Assembly: GCA_965268275.1 (NCBI GenBank)
Contig: OZ254168.1
Coordinates: forward strand, 496,001 to 560,000
Source of the DNA: AAA044-D11 sp965268275
GTDB taxonomy: Bacteria > Actinomycetota > Actinomycetes > Nanopelagicales > Nanopelagicaceae
Length of the DNA: 64,000 nt
Direction of reading: 5' to 3'
Below, piece after piece: positions 50,779 through 59,627 of the stretch. How positions within the stretch are numbered: the stretch's first letter is position 1; each line of letters begins with the position of its first letter. The notes beneath the pieces are model-generated. The model had not been told where the DNA came from. It searched no databases and was given only the letters and a program-made list of their open reading frames with translations. Both the position numbers and the translations under genes were made by a program.

Positions 50779-50784
50779 TAGCCT
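50779..50784 (+). promoter_or_regulatory. -10 element TAGCCT, leaderless GTG at 50791
   Basis: TAGCCT, 6 bases (TACAGG), GTG. It lies just after the aroG stop. Confidence 0.55.
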
Positions 50785-50790
50785 TACAGG

Positions 50791-51285
50791 GTGCTATTCC
50801 AAGCTACTCACAAGACTCCGGTCGGAGATTTATTTCTTGTGAGTAATGAACACATTTTATTAGCTGCCGGATTTAAGAGTTTCAAAGATTTGTTCTCTAA
50901 AATGGATAGCTCGGATCAAAAACTTGAAGTAAAGAGCGTCAAAAACATCCCGATAGTTAGTGACTTGATTAAGGATTATTTTGATGGTGATTTATCTGCC
51001 CTTGGTGGAATAAAAGTTAGGCAACCCGGTGCTGAATTTTCACAAGAGGTATGGAAAGCGATGCGTAAGATTCCGGCTGGAAAAACTTGGTCTTACTCTG
51101 ATTTAGCAAGTAGAGCTGGCTCGCCGAATGCAGTTCGTGCCGTTGGAACAGCGTGTGCTAGAAATCTAATCGCCCCAATTATTCCTTGCCACAGAGTTGT
51201 GAAGAGCGGTGGGGCTTTAGGAAATTATGGCTATGGGTTGGAAATTAAGGATTGGCTACTACGCCACGAGGGCGCGCTTAAGTAG
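50791..51285 (+). CDS. ogt: O6-alkylguanine-DNA alkyltransferase (Ogt)
   Basis: 164 residues. FSQEVWKAMRKIPAGKTWSYSDLA, RAVGTACARNLIAPIIPCHRVV with the acceptor Cys, and the substrate loop GGALGNYGYGLEIKDWLLRHE. It repairs O6-methylguanine by suicidal methyl transfer. Leaderless GTG start. The 3' end overlaps the convergent threonine aldolase gene by 27 bases. Confidence 0.95.
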   Translation: MLFQATHKTPVGDLFLVSNEHILLAAGFKSFKDLFSKMDSSDQKLEVKSVKNIPIVSDLIKDYFDGDLSALGGIKVRQPGAEFSQEVWKAMRKIPAGKTWSYSDLASRAGSPNAVRAVGTACARNLIAPIIPCHRVVKSGGALGNYGYGLEIKDWLLRHEGALK

Positions 51286-52311
51286 TTTTGGAAGTATTTC
51301 AAGGATCTTAGCCATATCAGTTTCAGTAATATCTAAGTGAGTCACAACTCGAAGAAACTTGGCTCCCAGAGCACCTGCAAGGATGCCCGCCTCCCTTAAC
51401 TGGGCATTTAATTGAGCTGCTGTAATTTTTGTAGCGGATAAATCCAGAGCAACAATATTTGTATCAATACCACTGGGGTCAATAAATGTTGGGGAGATTG
51501 CTGCGCAAGCATCGGCAATTGCCTTAGCACTCTCATGATCTTTTGCTAATCTACTTATATTGTTATCCAGAGCGTAACTTGCAGCAGCAGCAAGAAATCC
51601 AATTTGACGCATGCCGCCGCCATATCGCTTTCGCCAAATTCGCGCTTCCGCGACTCTTTCTGCCGTAGAAATAATCGCAGAGCCAACTGGCGCTCCCAAC
51701 CCCTTTGAGAAACAGACACTTATGGTGTCGAATTGTGATCCAAAATCCTTTAACGAAATCCCACTCGCGACGTGGGCATTCCAAATCCTCGCGCCATCCA
51801 GGTGCAGACTTATTCCAACGGCAGAACTTGCTTTGCGAAGCTCCTTTATCTCGTCGAAGGATTGAATAAAGCCGCCACTAAAATTATGAGTGTTCTCGAT
51901 TGCGATAGCTTTTGTGGAAACTAAAAATGGTCCAGCATCTGGCGAAGCAATCCGCATAACCTCACTGGCTTTGAAGGAACCTCGGTGACCTTCCCAAGTG
52001 CGAGTGGTAATCCCGCTAAAGGCGGCACCAGCCCCAAGTTCGGCTCGGACAATATGAGAATTTAGCTCTGTCAATAATTCTTCGCCAGGCTTAACAAGCG
52101 AGCGGATTGCAAGTTGGTTAGTTAACGTACCAGAAGCAGCAAATAGTGCTGCTTCTTTGCCAAACATTTCGGCAACGCGTTTTTCGAGTGCATTGACTGT
52201 TGGATCATCTTCGTAAACATCGTCGCCTACTTCGGCGCTAGCCATAGCCTCTATCATCTCTGGCGATGGCTTAGTTACGGTGTCAGATCTAAAATCAGAA
52301 AGTTTACTCAC
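51259..52311 (-). CDS. ltaE: Low-specificity L-threonine aldolase
   Basis: 350 residues, PLP fold type I: DFRSDTVTKPSPEMIEAMASAEVGDDVYEDDPTV, LEKRVAEMFGKEAALFAASGTLTNQLAI, LHLDGARIWNA and PLP lysine in CFSKGLGAPVGS near 200. It cleaves threonine or allo-threonine to glycine and acetaldehyde. Its start overlaps the upstream EamA stop by 4 bases, placing it third in an nfo-eamA-ltaE unit. Confidence 0.94.
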   Translation of the reverse strand: MSKLSDFRSDTVTKPSPEMIEAMASAEVGDDVYEDDPTVNALEKRVAEMFGKEAALFAASGTLTNQLAIRSLVKPGEELLTELNSHIVRAELGAGAAFSGITTRTWEGHRGSFKASEVMRIASPDAGPFLVSTKAIAIENTHNFSGGFIQSFDEIKELRKASSAVGISLHLDGARIWNAHVASGISLKDFGSQFDTISVCFSKGLGAPVGSAIISTAERVAEARIWRKRYGGGMRQIGFLAAAASYALDNNISRLAKDHESAKAIADACAAISPTFIDPSGIDTNIVALDLSATKITAAQLNAQLREAGILAGALGAKFLRVVTHLDITETDMAKILEILPKLLKRALVA

Positions 52312-53177
52312 GACTTTGCGTTCTCCTTCCTCTGGTCAAGCAGAATTATCAAATACATAGATGCGATAACAAGAAGTCCACCTAATGCGATTCTCAAGGT
52401 TACAGGCTCGTCCAATAACCAGATTCCAAAGGCAGCGGCAAAAACTACTTCGGCTGCCAAGATAACCGCAACTGTTGATGGCGCAATAAAAGATTGTGCC
52501 CAGGTTTGGACAATAAATGCCAGTGCTGTTGCAAAAATCGCCGTGTAAATAATCGACCACCAAACACCAGAATCTGGTGGCACTTTGAAACCACTTTTAA
52601 AACTTGCAATAAATGTGACAAGCGCGCAAGTGCCGAGCTGGAGAACTGTCAGGGCGTAGGTATCTAAACCTTTTGACCATTCACCTAATCCAACAATGTG
52701 GAAGGCAAAGAGAAGTGCACTTACCAGAACCAAAAATTCACCAATACCGAATTTAAATCCATTGAAAGAGAGAAGAGCCAAGCCAACAGTGGCGACTAAA
52801 ACTGCGAACCATTCGACCAAAGTTATGTTCTTACGAAGAATGACTGCGGCAACTATCGGAGTTAGGACTACATATAAGCCGGTAATAAACCCAGTATTTG
52901 AAACAGTTGTTAGCGTTAAACCGAAGGATTGAAAGATGTAACCGCTGCTCAGAAACAATCCAAGTATCGCTCCCTTTTTCAGGAAGGAGAGATCAATTTT
53001 CTTTAGCACTGATGGGCGAATCGCAATTAACAATAGGGTGGCGATAGTAAATCGCCAAGCTAGAAATGAATTGACATCAAGGCGTTCTAAAGTGCCCTTC
53101 ATTGATAGAAACGCACTGCCCCAAATTGCGGCAATTGCCATCAATGTGATTGAAGAAAAGATTTTGCTCTCTTTCAT
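52308..53177 (-). CDS. EamA/DMT superfamily transporter
   Basis: 289 residues, ten helices in two EamA units (AIWGSAFLSMKGTLERLDVNSFLAWRF; second from ~FLVLVSALLFAFHIVGLGE). Similar to YdcZ/RhtA-like exporters. It is flanked by overlapping nfo and ltaE (4-base overlaps both sides), suggesting export of an amino acid or its product, but that is only context. Compare the other member at 44968. Confidence 0.9.
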   Translation of the reverse strand: MKESKIFSSITLMAIAAIWGSAFLSMKGTLERLDVNSFLAWRFTIATLLLIAIRPSVLKKIDLSFLKKGAILGLFLSSGYIFQSFGLTLTTVSNTGFITGLYVVLTPIVAAVILRKNITLVEWFAVLVATVGLALLSFNGFKFGIGEFLVLVSALLFAFHIVGLGEWSKGLDTYALTVLQLGTCALVTFIASFKSGFKVPPDSGVWWSIIYTAIFATALAFIVQTWAQSFIAPSTVAVILAAEVVFAAAFGIWLLDEPVTLRIALGGLLVIASMYLIILLDQRKENAKS

Positions 53178-54046
53178 TTAATCTTGGCTCTCATTTTCGA
53201 TAGGAGTGCAATCTCTTCGCCATGTTTCTCTTCCATGCCTGGTGTTTCAAGAATTAGGGGAGCGCCTTGTGCAACTGGATGAGCCAATAGTTCCTCAAAA
53301 GGTTTTAAGCCAATTTCGCCATCACCAAGATTTTGGTGACGATCTTTAAGTGCACCACAGACATCCATCGAATCATTTGCATGAATAAGTTTGATGCGCT
53401 CGATTCCAACTAATTTAACAAGCAGATCAAGCGTCTCGGTCATCCCACCTTTTTTGGCAATGTCATGTCCTGCGGCAAAGACGTGACAGGTATCTAGACA
53501 GACTCCAACTTTGGGATGCCATTCCAGGGCTTCAAAATAGTGAAGCAGATCATCTAACTTTTTTACTAATGACTGACCTTGGCCGGCAGTGGGTTCTAGC
53601 AATAGCCACGGATCTTCATCATTCAATTTGTTTAATACTGGCATCATTCCTTTTTTAATTTGCTTCCATGCTTTATCAACGTAATCAGCATCTACTGCAG
53701 ATCCAGTATGAACAACGACACCTTTCGAGCCAATTTCTCGCGCTCGTCTAATTGAATAAGCGGTTGACGCAACTGAGTTTTCGTATGTAGCAACTGTCGG
53801 CGACCCTAAGTTAATTAGAAATGGTGCATGAACATAAGTTTCAATGTCGATTTCTAGAGCTTTATCTCGAAACAAGGTATCGGCTTCTACATTTGCATCT
53901 GGCATCGCCCAACCTCGGGGATTAGAGGCGAAAACTTGAATTGCTTCTGCGCTAACTTCTTGGGCGTATGCGATTGATCGCTTAGCCATGCCACCAGAAG
54001 TTGGAGTATGCGCGCCCAATCGAGGGAGTTTTCTTGGGCTAGCCAT
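53174..54046 (-). CDS. nfo: Deoxyribonuclease IV (AP endonuclease Nfo)
   Basis: 290 residues from the ATG at 54046; a TTG at 54052 would add two residues. TIM-barrel zinc enzyme: LGAHTPTSGGMAKRSIAYAQEVSAEAIQVFASNPRGW, VVHTGSAVDADYV, LLEPTAGQGQSL, VGVCLDTCHVFAAGHD, KLIHANDSMDVCGALKDRHQNLGDGEIG and ILETPG. It cleaves at abasic sites in base excision repair, which fits with AlkD and Ogt elsewhere in the window. Leaderless promoter TAGGGT. Confidence 0.95.
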   Translation of the reverse strand: MASPRKLPRLGAHTPTSGGMAKRSIAYAQEVSAEAIQVFASNPRGWAMPDANVEADTLFRDKALEIDIETYVHAPFLINLGSPTVATYENSVASTAYSIRRAREIGSKGVVVHTGSAVDADYVDKAWKQIKKGMMPVLNKLNDEDPWLLLEPTAGQGQSLVKKLDDLLHYFEALEWHPKVGVCLDTCHVFAAGHDIAKKGGMTETLDLLVKLVGIERIKLIHANDSMDVCGALKDRHQNLGDGEIGLKPFEELLAHPVAQGAPLILETPGMEEKHGEEIALLSKMRAKIK

Positions 54047-54052
54047 TAGCAA

Positions 54053-54058
54053 ACCCTA
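54053..54058 (-). promoter_or_regulatory. -10 element TAGGGT, leaderless ATG at 54046
   Basis: Minus strand TAGGGT, 6 bases, ATG of nfo, sitting in the ~30 bases after the PASTA kinase stop. Confidence 0.6.
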
Positions 54059-54077
54059 ACTCATAGTGACGATTTTT

Positions 54078-55988
54078 TTACCCTAAGGTAATAGTCACGG
54101 TCGAGCCGGGAGTTACAGCGGTTCCAGTCTTCGGCGACACATTTGTCACAGATTTCTTCTTGGCGATGTATTTGAATTCAACTTTGAAACCTAGATCTTC
54201 AAGAATCTTGGTAGCCGCCAGCTTCGAAAGTGAATACACATTAGGGATAAAGATCTTGGAAGGTCCCTTGGAAATAACTAACTCAATCTTCTCGCCCTTT
54301 CCAACCGTCGAGACATCACTTGGAGTTTGTGAAATTACCGTACCGATAGGAATCGAATCGCTATATTCATATTTACTACTTACGATTAATCCAGCAGCAG
54401 TTAATTCGCTTTGGGCTTGATCACTTGTTTTTCCTTGAAAGTTTGAAAGTTCAACCTGTTCTAACCCTTTGCTGACTATCAAATCTATAGTGCTATCTTT
54501 TCGAACCGGCGAGCCACTGGAAGGATTGCCATCAATAAGTAAGCCAGCTTCTAATTCATCGCTAAATACTTCACTGACACGGCCAATTTTTAGGTTTTTA
54601 CTTTTAAGTAATGCAGCTGCCGCTTCAACAGTTAAGCCAGCTAAATCTGGAACTTCAATTCGGTCCTTGCCTTTTGAAATGATTAGATGAACCGTGCCAG
54701 CGACATCTACCCTCCCACCACCAGCAGGATCTGAGGTTAATACTTTTCCCTTTGGCACATCTTCGCTGAAAACTTCTTGAATTACATCAACCTTTAGCCC
54801 TAGTTCAGCAACAGCATTGGCTGCTTGAGTTTGAGACATTCCAGCGAGTGAGGGAACAACGATTTTATTTCCAGGACCCGAAATTCGATACCAGCTTGTT
54901 CCAATAATTAGCAGAACAATGAGCAGTGCGATGGCCCGGTTACGTTTTACTCTATTCGAAACTTTGCGTTTGCGTTTTGTAGTGCCAGAGTTCTCGCGCA
55001 TAACATTGCCCCTCTTTAGATCCAACTGAGTTGTTATATTTTTTATAATATCGAACTTGCTTGGTTTTTCTCGCTTCCGCTTTGGCGACTTGCCTTTAGG
55101 AATCGGGATATCTAGTTCAAGACTCATCTGTCTTCTATTTGGGTCTAACTTTGTTAGCAGCGCTAATACCTGTTCATGCATTTCTCCAGCATCTTTAAAT
55201 CTTTTATCGGGGTTGTTTGCAGCGGCTTTTAGGACTATTTCATCAAGTTCAGCGGGGATACTTGAATTTAGAGTTGATGGCGCAGCTACATTGTCATTCA
55301 CGTGCATATATGCAATTTGAATAGGAGTCTCGCCGTCAAAGGGCTTCTTGCCGGTTAACATCTCAAAGAGAACTATTCCTAAGGAATACACATCACTGCG
55401 CATATCTGAAAGGCCGCGCTGAACTTGCTCTGGCGAAAGGTAGGAGACACTTCCTAAAATCACACTTGATTCAACTGTCAATGTCGATCCCAGTTGAGCA
55501 CCTTTAGCTAGACCAAAATCAGCGATCTTAACTCTGCCATCTTTAGATATTAAAATATTTTCAGGCTTGATATCTCGGTGCAATATTCCACTCTTATGTG
55601 CAGCTGACATCGCTGAAAGAACTGGTGCGAAATATCTAAGACTTTCATTAACACCAAGAGCGCCTTGTTCGCTTATTACATCTCGAAGCGTGAAACCTTC
55701 GATGTATTCCATAACTATAAAGACCGCAGGAACGCCGCTTTCATTCCAACCCTGATCCTGGATCGCAACAATATTCGGATGAGCTAGTGCCGCGGCAGCT
55801 TTAGCTTCGCGAATAAATCTTCCAACAAAATCTTCATCATTCGCTAAGTGCGGGTGCATGATCTTTACGGCGACTGGGCGGTCTAATCGCAGATCAAGTG
55901 CGTAATAAATTGTGGCCATGCCACCTGCCGCTACTACGCGCTTTAGTAGATAGCGATTATCAATTAGTTCGCCGGTTAAGTCGGACAC
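54078..55988 (-). CDS. Serine/threonine protein kinase with four PASTA domains
   Basis: 636 residues. Kinase ~12-270: VVAAGGMATIYYALD (P-loop), AVKIMHPH with the Lys, ILHRDIKPENILI, KIADFGLAKG, SVSYLSPEQVQ. A basic linker (KRKREK..., RKRKVSNRVKRNR) precedes one membrane helix (~351-368, ALLIVLLIIGTSW) and four PASTA repeats (~373-636, each V/IP.(L)(S/A)G...A...L...GL). PASTA domains sense peptidoglycan fragments; PknB/StkP kinases control wall synthesis. Position near aroG, crtE and metF recalls mycobacterial PknL. Leaderless GTG start. Confidence 0.95.
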   Translation of the reverse strand: MSDLTGELIDNRYLLKRVVAAGGMATIYYALDLRLDRPVAVKIMHPHLANDEDFVGRFIREAKAAAALAHPNIVAIQDQGWNESGVPAVFIVMEYIEGFTLRDVISEQGALGVNESLRYFAPVLSAMSAAHKSGILHRDIKPENILISKDGRVKIADFGLAKGAQLGSTLTVESSVILGSVSYLSPEQVQRGLSDMRSDVYSLGIVLFEMLTGKKPFDGETPIQIAYMHVNDNVAAPSTLNSSIPAELDEIVLKAAANNPDKRFKDAGEMHEQVLALLTKLDPNRRQMSLELDIPIPKGKSPKRKREKPSKFDIIKNITTQLDLKRGNVMRENSGTTKRKRKVSNRVKRNRAIALLIVLLIIGTSWYRISGPGNKIVVPSLAGMSQTQAANAVAELGLKVDVIQEVFSEDVPKGKVLTSDPAGGGRVDVAGTVHLIISKGKDRIEVPDLAGLTVEAAAALLKSKNLKIGRVSEVFSDELEAGLLIDGNPSSGSPVRKDSTIDLIVSKGLEQVELSNFQGKTSDQAQSELTAAGLIVSSKYEYSDSIPIGTVISQTPSDVSTVGKGEKIELVISKGPSKIFIPNVYSLSKLAATKILEDLGFKVEFKYIAKKKSVTNVSPKTGTAVTPGSTVTITLG

Positions 55989-55994
55989 GCTTAA

Positions 55995-56000
55995 ATCTTA
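55995..56000 (-). promoter_or_regulatory. -10 element TAAGAT overlapping an upstream stop codon; leaderless GTG at 55988
   Basis: Minus strand TAAGAT, 6 bases, GTG. Its first three bases are the TAA stop codon of the kinase-like gene (55998-56000), the same arrangement as nhaA. Confidence 0.6.
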
Positions 56001-56555
56001 GACAGTGCCCTGCCCACTTAAGCGGTAATCCGCGCTCTTCTTGGTCGCTTCTTTCTCAAAATGAATGTTCTGCGCCACTATGAATGCGGGCATGAATTCG
56101 GCGACAGCCAGACCGTCCCGTTTAATAACCCGTTCCAAACCAAGCTCTGGCAAGACTTCAATCCATAAAGCAAGTGAGACGTATTCCCTGGCGGCAATCT
56201 GCCCTGACCCCACGCCCTCAACAATTAGATATTTAGGTGCTGGCAAATCAACTTCAGATGCGAATCCACCTTCTACCCAGTTGAATGGAAGAAATCGAAT
56301 TCGATTCTCATTCTGCACGCCGGACAAAATTGATTTTAACTTTGCAGTTAGCTTAGGAGTCAGGGTTGAATCCCAGCCTTCATACAAATCATCCATATGT
56401 ATCGTGTAGCAAGAATCCAGAGATGACATCAGTTCTTTGGCCAGAGTTGTTTTGCCCGAACCAGCTGGGCCGTCAATTGTTATTACTATGGACTCACCAC
56501 ATTTAGCAGTCAGTCCAGGCAGTAAATCCTTAAGCTTTTGAAGTTGCTGATTCAC
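55998..56555 (-). CDS. Small P-loop kinase (uridine-kinase-like), candidate thiamine-pathway kinase
   Basis: 185 residues. Walker A GPAGSGKTTLAKEL (~29-42), then DDLYEGWD (~76-83, as in uridine/NR kinases), FNWVEGG, YLIVEGVGSG (Walker B-like, ~129-138) and a lid RVIKRDGLAVAE. It resembles nucleoside/uridine kinases but is shorter. GTG start; the first 26 bases overlap the end of the PnuT-like transporter, so it is cotranslated with it under a TPP riboswitch. Thus thiamine or a precursor is the natural substrate guess; nicotinamide riboside is the main alternative. Confidence 0.72.
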   Translation of the reverse strand: MNQQLQKLKDLLPGLTAKCGESIVITIDGPAGSGKTTLAKELMSSLDSCYTIHMDDLYEGWDSTLTPKLTAKLKSILSGVQNENRIRFLPFNWVEGGFASEVDLPAPKYLIVEGVGSGQIAAREYVSLALWIEVLPELGLERVIKRDGLAVAEFMPAFIVAQNIHFEKEATKKSADYRLSGQGTV

Positions 56556-57120
56556 GGAGCCATCGCTTCCAGCCAGCCACTGCGATTAGAGTGAAGATGA
56601 AGTAGAGAATCGCAGTTAAGTATTGTCCACCGCGCCAGTATTGGTAGGTGTAAACCAGATCTACGATTACCCAAATTACCCAACTTTCATAGCGCTGAAG
56701 CACCATGAGCAATTGCGCAATACAGCTTCCGACGAATCCGAAAGCATCAGTTAAAGATGCGGCCGCACCAATTTTTTTGAGAATTGGATAGAGCGAAAAC
56801 CAAGCAACTAAATATGCAGCGCCCCAGATTGCAGCATCGCGTTTAGTAAGGCGTTTTGGTTGCGCTCCCTTTGGACCCCAGCCAAACCATCCTGCGATTG
56901 CGCCAGCGATAAAGATAAATTGCAGAAAACCACTTGCATAATAATTCCACTGAAAGAAAAGTGCGGCATAAAGCAGAGAACTTATACTCCAAAATGGCCA
57001 AGTAATTCGTGGGCCAAAAACTCCAAGTGAAACTCCGATTAGCGAAGTTATAAATGCAAGAAGTTCTAAAAGGGAGAGTTCATATCCCCAAGCGGTAAAA
57101 ACTGTAACCATTAAATTCAT
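56530..57120 (-). CDS. PnuC-family transporter, probably thiamine-type (PnuT)
   Basis: 196 residues, seven membrane helices. ITSLIGVSLGVFGPRITWPFWSISSLLYAALFFQWNYYASG near 24-65, FIAGAIAGWFGWGP, and YESWVIWVIVDLVYTYQYWRGGQYLTAILY near 143-173 are PnuC-fold motifs. PnuC carries nicotinamide riboside; PnuT relatives carry thiamine. Here the gene has a TPP riboswitch leader ending at its Shine-Dalgarno (AAAGGGG, 7 bases before ATG), strongly favouring thiamine. Facilitated transport needs metabolic trapping by a cytoplasmic kinase, which the overlapping next gene could supply. Confidence 0.85.
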   Translation of the reverse strand: MNLMVTVFTAWGYELSLLELLAFITSLIGVSLGVFGPRITWPFWSISSLLYAALFFQWNYYASGFLQFIFIAGAIAGWFGWGPKGAQPKRLTKRDAAIWGAAYLVAWFSLYPILKKIGAAASLTDAFGFVGSCIAQLLMVLQRYESWVIWVIVDLVYTYQYWRGGQYLTAILYFIFTLIAVAGWKRWLRESATSKA

Positions 57121-57127
57121 CGATTAA

Positions 57128-57210
57128 CCCCTTTCCAATTCGCATTACCGAACTGGTCCTACGGTCGATCTGAATTTCAGATCCTCTCAGCCAATTTCTC
57201 GGCTCCCGTT
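57128..57210 (-). ncRNA. TPP (THI-box) riboswitch
   Basis: Read on the minus strand: ACGGGAGCC, GGCTGAGAGG, a P3a hairpin ATCTGAAATTCAGAT, CGACCGT, GGACCAGTTCGGTAATGCG and AATTGG. GGCTGAGAG and GGTAATGC are the pyrimidine- and phosphate-binding cores, and CAGTTCG/CGAATTG closes the P4-P5 stem. The 3' side runs into AAAGGGG, the Shine-Dalgarno of the transporter, so ligand should block translation. Confidence 0.88.
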
Positions 57211-57228
57211 GTTACAAACGTTAGCAAA

Positions 57229-58128
57229 CTATCTGGCGGCGCGCGCTCTCAGAAACGCTGGAAATGCAACTTTGATTCGGCGCCAGGTCGATGTCTTAGC
57301 CCGCTTGTCAAAGATTTGGTAGTCGATTTTTTCAACTTCATCAACGATGCCGCAATAAAGTTCAGATGCTGCCTCGATGCAGGCTTGAGATTCTGGCGAC
57401 AACATTTTGATACCAGGGGCCGCTTCTTTCTGAAGTCGCCGAACCCGAGCAATCTGATCTTGCAATGCAGCTTTAATCTGCGGCGTTAGAACTCTGGCCT
57501 CTAACATTTCATGTGTCACGCCATGCGCAGTAAGTTCATCAATCGGCAGATAAATTCTGCCCCGATCTAAATCTTCACTGACGTCTCGGATGAAGTTTGC
57601 TAATTGAAATGCGGTTCCAAGTTTTTCAGCAGCAACATAAGCATCAGGTGATGTGACACCAAGGATCGGAACCATCTGAAGTCCGATTACCGAAGCTGAT
57701 CCATATACATATTCCATTAGGTCATCAAAACTTTGGTATTCGCTAACAGTTAGATCCATAGTCATGGACTTCATAAATGCCTGGAAGTGTTCGATTGGAA
57801 TATTAAAACGGTTAACTGTTTCTACAAGCGCCCGCCCGATGTGATCGTGGCTTACTCCATTTTCGATATCTGCCAATACCTGGTTTCCCCATGTTGAAAG
57901 TTCGACAGCTTTTTCTTCATCGGTGAGCGTCGAATTCAAATCATCAACGATTTCATCGGCATACCGCGCAAAGCCATAGAGCGCATGAACAAATGGGCGT
58001 TTAGCAGGTGGCAGTAAAAGTGTGGCTAGATAATAAGTTTTTCCATGTAACGAGTTAAGGCGCTTGCATTCGGTAAAAGATGCCCGAAGTTCTGGATCAC
58101 TGATCCCAGCAGCGTCTAACTCATTCAT
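57229..58128 (-). CDS. crtB: Phytoene synthase CrtB
   Basis: 299 residues. First DxxxD-like RYADEIVDDL near 50, and second VRDVSEDLDRGRIYLP near 175-190, both magnesium/diphosphate motifs of squalene/phytoene synthases. It joins two geranylgeranyl diphosphates into phytoene. It begins directly after the crtI stop with no spacer; order crtE-crtI-crtB on one strand. Confidence 0.95.
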   Translation of the reverse strand: MNELDAAGISDPELRASFTECKRLNSLHGKTYYLATLLLPPAKRPFVHALYGFARYADEIVDDLNSTLTDEEKAVELSTWGNQVLADIENGVSHDHIGRALVETVNRFNIPIEHFQAFMKSMTMDLTVSEYQSFDDLMEYVYGSASVIGLQMVPILGVTSPDAYVAAEKLGTAFQLANFIRDVSEDLDRGRIYLPIDELTAHGVTHEMLEARVLTPQIKAALQDQIARVRRLQKEAAPGIKMLSPESQACIEAASELYCGIVDEVEKIDYQIFDKRAKTSTWRRIKVAFPAFLRARAAR

Positions 58129-59613
58129 CTACTTAACTGGTCCAACAATTCTTTCTGCAGCAAGGCGACCAGAAATTAGAACCATTGGCACTCCAACACC
58201 TGGTTGCGTTCCAGAACCTGCAAAGACCACATTCTCAAAACCCTTTGCAATATTGCGTGGTCTAAATGGTCCGGTTTGGAAGAAGGTGTGGGCGCTAGCA
58301 AATGGTGCGCCTTGTTCCATTCCTTGGTTCTGCCAATCTAGGGGAGTAGTCATATGTTCAACTTCAATTGAATCAGCAAAGCCATCGTAGCCGCGCTCTT
58401 CCATGGTGCGAAGCATCTGATCGCGATATTTGTTGCCCATAACTTTCCAGTCAATATCTGCAGATAAATTTGGAGTCGGGAAGAGAACGTAATAAGAGTT
58501 CTTTCCGGCCGGCGCTAAATCTTTATCATCATGAGTTGGAACAGTTACCAACAAACTTGGATCGGTCATCAGGGTCTTCTTTTTAATTAGCTCATCGAAG
58601 ACGCCGTCCCATGACTTTCCGAAGTGAATATTGTGATGTGCCAATCTGTCGTAACTCTTGTTCGAACCAATTAGAAGCGTTACGCATGAAGGTGAATAGT
58701 TGAGACGTTTTACTGAAGGAGGTGTGCGCCCCAACAATTCGCGCCAAGCAACTGGTAGATCTGGATTCAGAATCACTGCATCGCATTCAATTCGATCGCC
58801 ATCTGCAGTGATTACGGCGCGGGCGCGACCACCTGAATGTTCGATAGATGTAACGGTCTGGTTGTATTTAAATTCAACTCCATGCTTCGCAGCAGCACCG
58901 GCAAGAGCACGGGGCAGCGCATGCATTCCACCCTTTGGAAAGAAAACGCCATTTACTGAATCCATATATGCAATCACCGCATAAATAGCTAGTGCTTGTT
59001 GTGGACTAACACCGGCATACATCGCTTGGAATGAATAAACCTTCTGAGTTCTAGGGTCTTTTAAGAAGTCATTAACTTTTGGCGCAAGTCTTCTAAAGCC
59101 GCCCAGCGCAATTAGCCTTGCAAGGTTTGGGGTCAATAAATTGAAAGGTGAATCGATATTGCGATCGATGAAATCTTTCATCTCATACTTGTAAAGCTTG
59201 GTAACAAAATCTACATACTTTCCATATCCAGCAGCTTCATCCGGCCCGATTACGTTGCGAATTTCTTCTTGCATGCGGCCAGTTTCAGCATGAACATCTA
59301 GCGTTGAGCCATCGTGATAAAAAGCGCGGTAGAGCGGCTTTAGTGGAAGCAGTTCCATCCAATCTTCAAGTTTCTCGCCAACGCAGGAGAGTGCATCTTG
59401 AATCAGATCAGGCATTGTTAAAACAGTGGGGCCAGTATCAAATGAATAACCGTCTTTATTGAGTAAGCCATTTCGACCACCCGGAACGCCTTCGCGTTCG
59501 ATGACTGTAACTTTTCGGCCAGCACCCGCCAATCGGAGTGCAGCGCTGAGTCCGCCTAAGCCAGCACCAACAATTACAACATGGTCTGTAGGTCCTTTTA
59601 CACGAGCCGTCAT
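58129..59613 (-). CDS. crtI: Phytoene desaturase CrtI
   Basis: 494 residues, FAD amine-oxidase fold: VVIVGAGLGGLSAALRLAGAGRKVTVIEREGVPGGRNG at the N-terminus, FDTGPTVLTMPDL, YAVIAYMDSVNGVFFPKGGMHALPRALA near 210-237 and the CrtI signature FAGSGTQPGVGVPMVLISGRLAAERI at the end. It dehydrogenates phytoene towards lycopene. Crt genes are common in freshwater actinobacteria where they feed rhodopsin retinal or antenna carotenoids; no rhodopsin is in this window. Confidence 0.95.
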   Translation of the reverse strand: MTARVKGPTDHVVIVGAGLGGLSAALRLAGAGRKVTVIEREGVPGGRNGLLNKDGYSFDTGPTVLTMPDLIQDALSCVGEKLEDWMELLPLKPLYRAFYHDGSTLDVHAETGRMQEEIRNVIGPDEAAGYGKYVDFVTKLYKYEMKDFIDRNIDSPFNLLTPNLARLIALGGFRRLAPKVNDFLKDPRTQKVYSFQAMYAGVSPQQALAIYAVIAYMDSVNGVFFPKGGMHALPRALAGAAAKHGVEFKYNQTVTSIEHSGGRARAVITADGDRIECDAVILNPDLPVAWRELLGRTPPSVKRLNYSPSCVTLLIGSNKSYDRLAHHNIHFGKSWDGVFDELIKKKTLMTDPSLLVTVPTHDDKDLAPAGKNSYYVLFPTPNLSADIDWKVMGNKYRDQMLRTMEERGYDGFADSIEVEHMTTPLDWQNQGMEQGAPFASAHTFFQTGPFRPRNIAKGFENVVFAGSGTQPGVGVPMVLISGRLAAERIVGPVK

Positions 59614-59627
59614 TTAATATCCGATTC

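Noticed and set aside
56530..57120. Annotation of the PnuC-family gene as a nicotinamide riboside transporter
   Set aside because: The TPP riboswitch leader makes thiamine the more likely substrate, though the fold alone would not decide.
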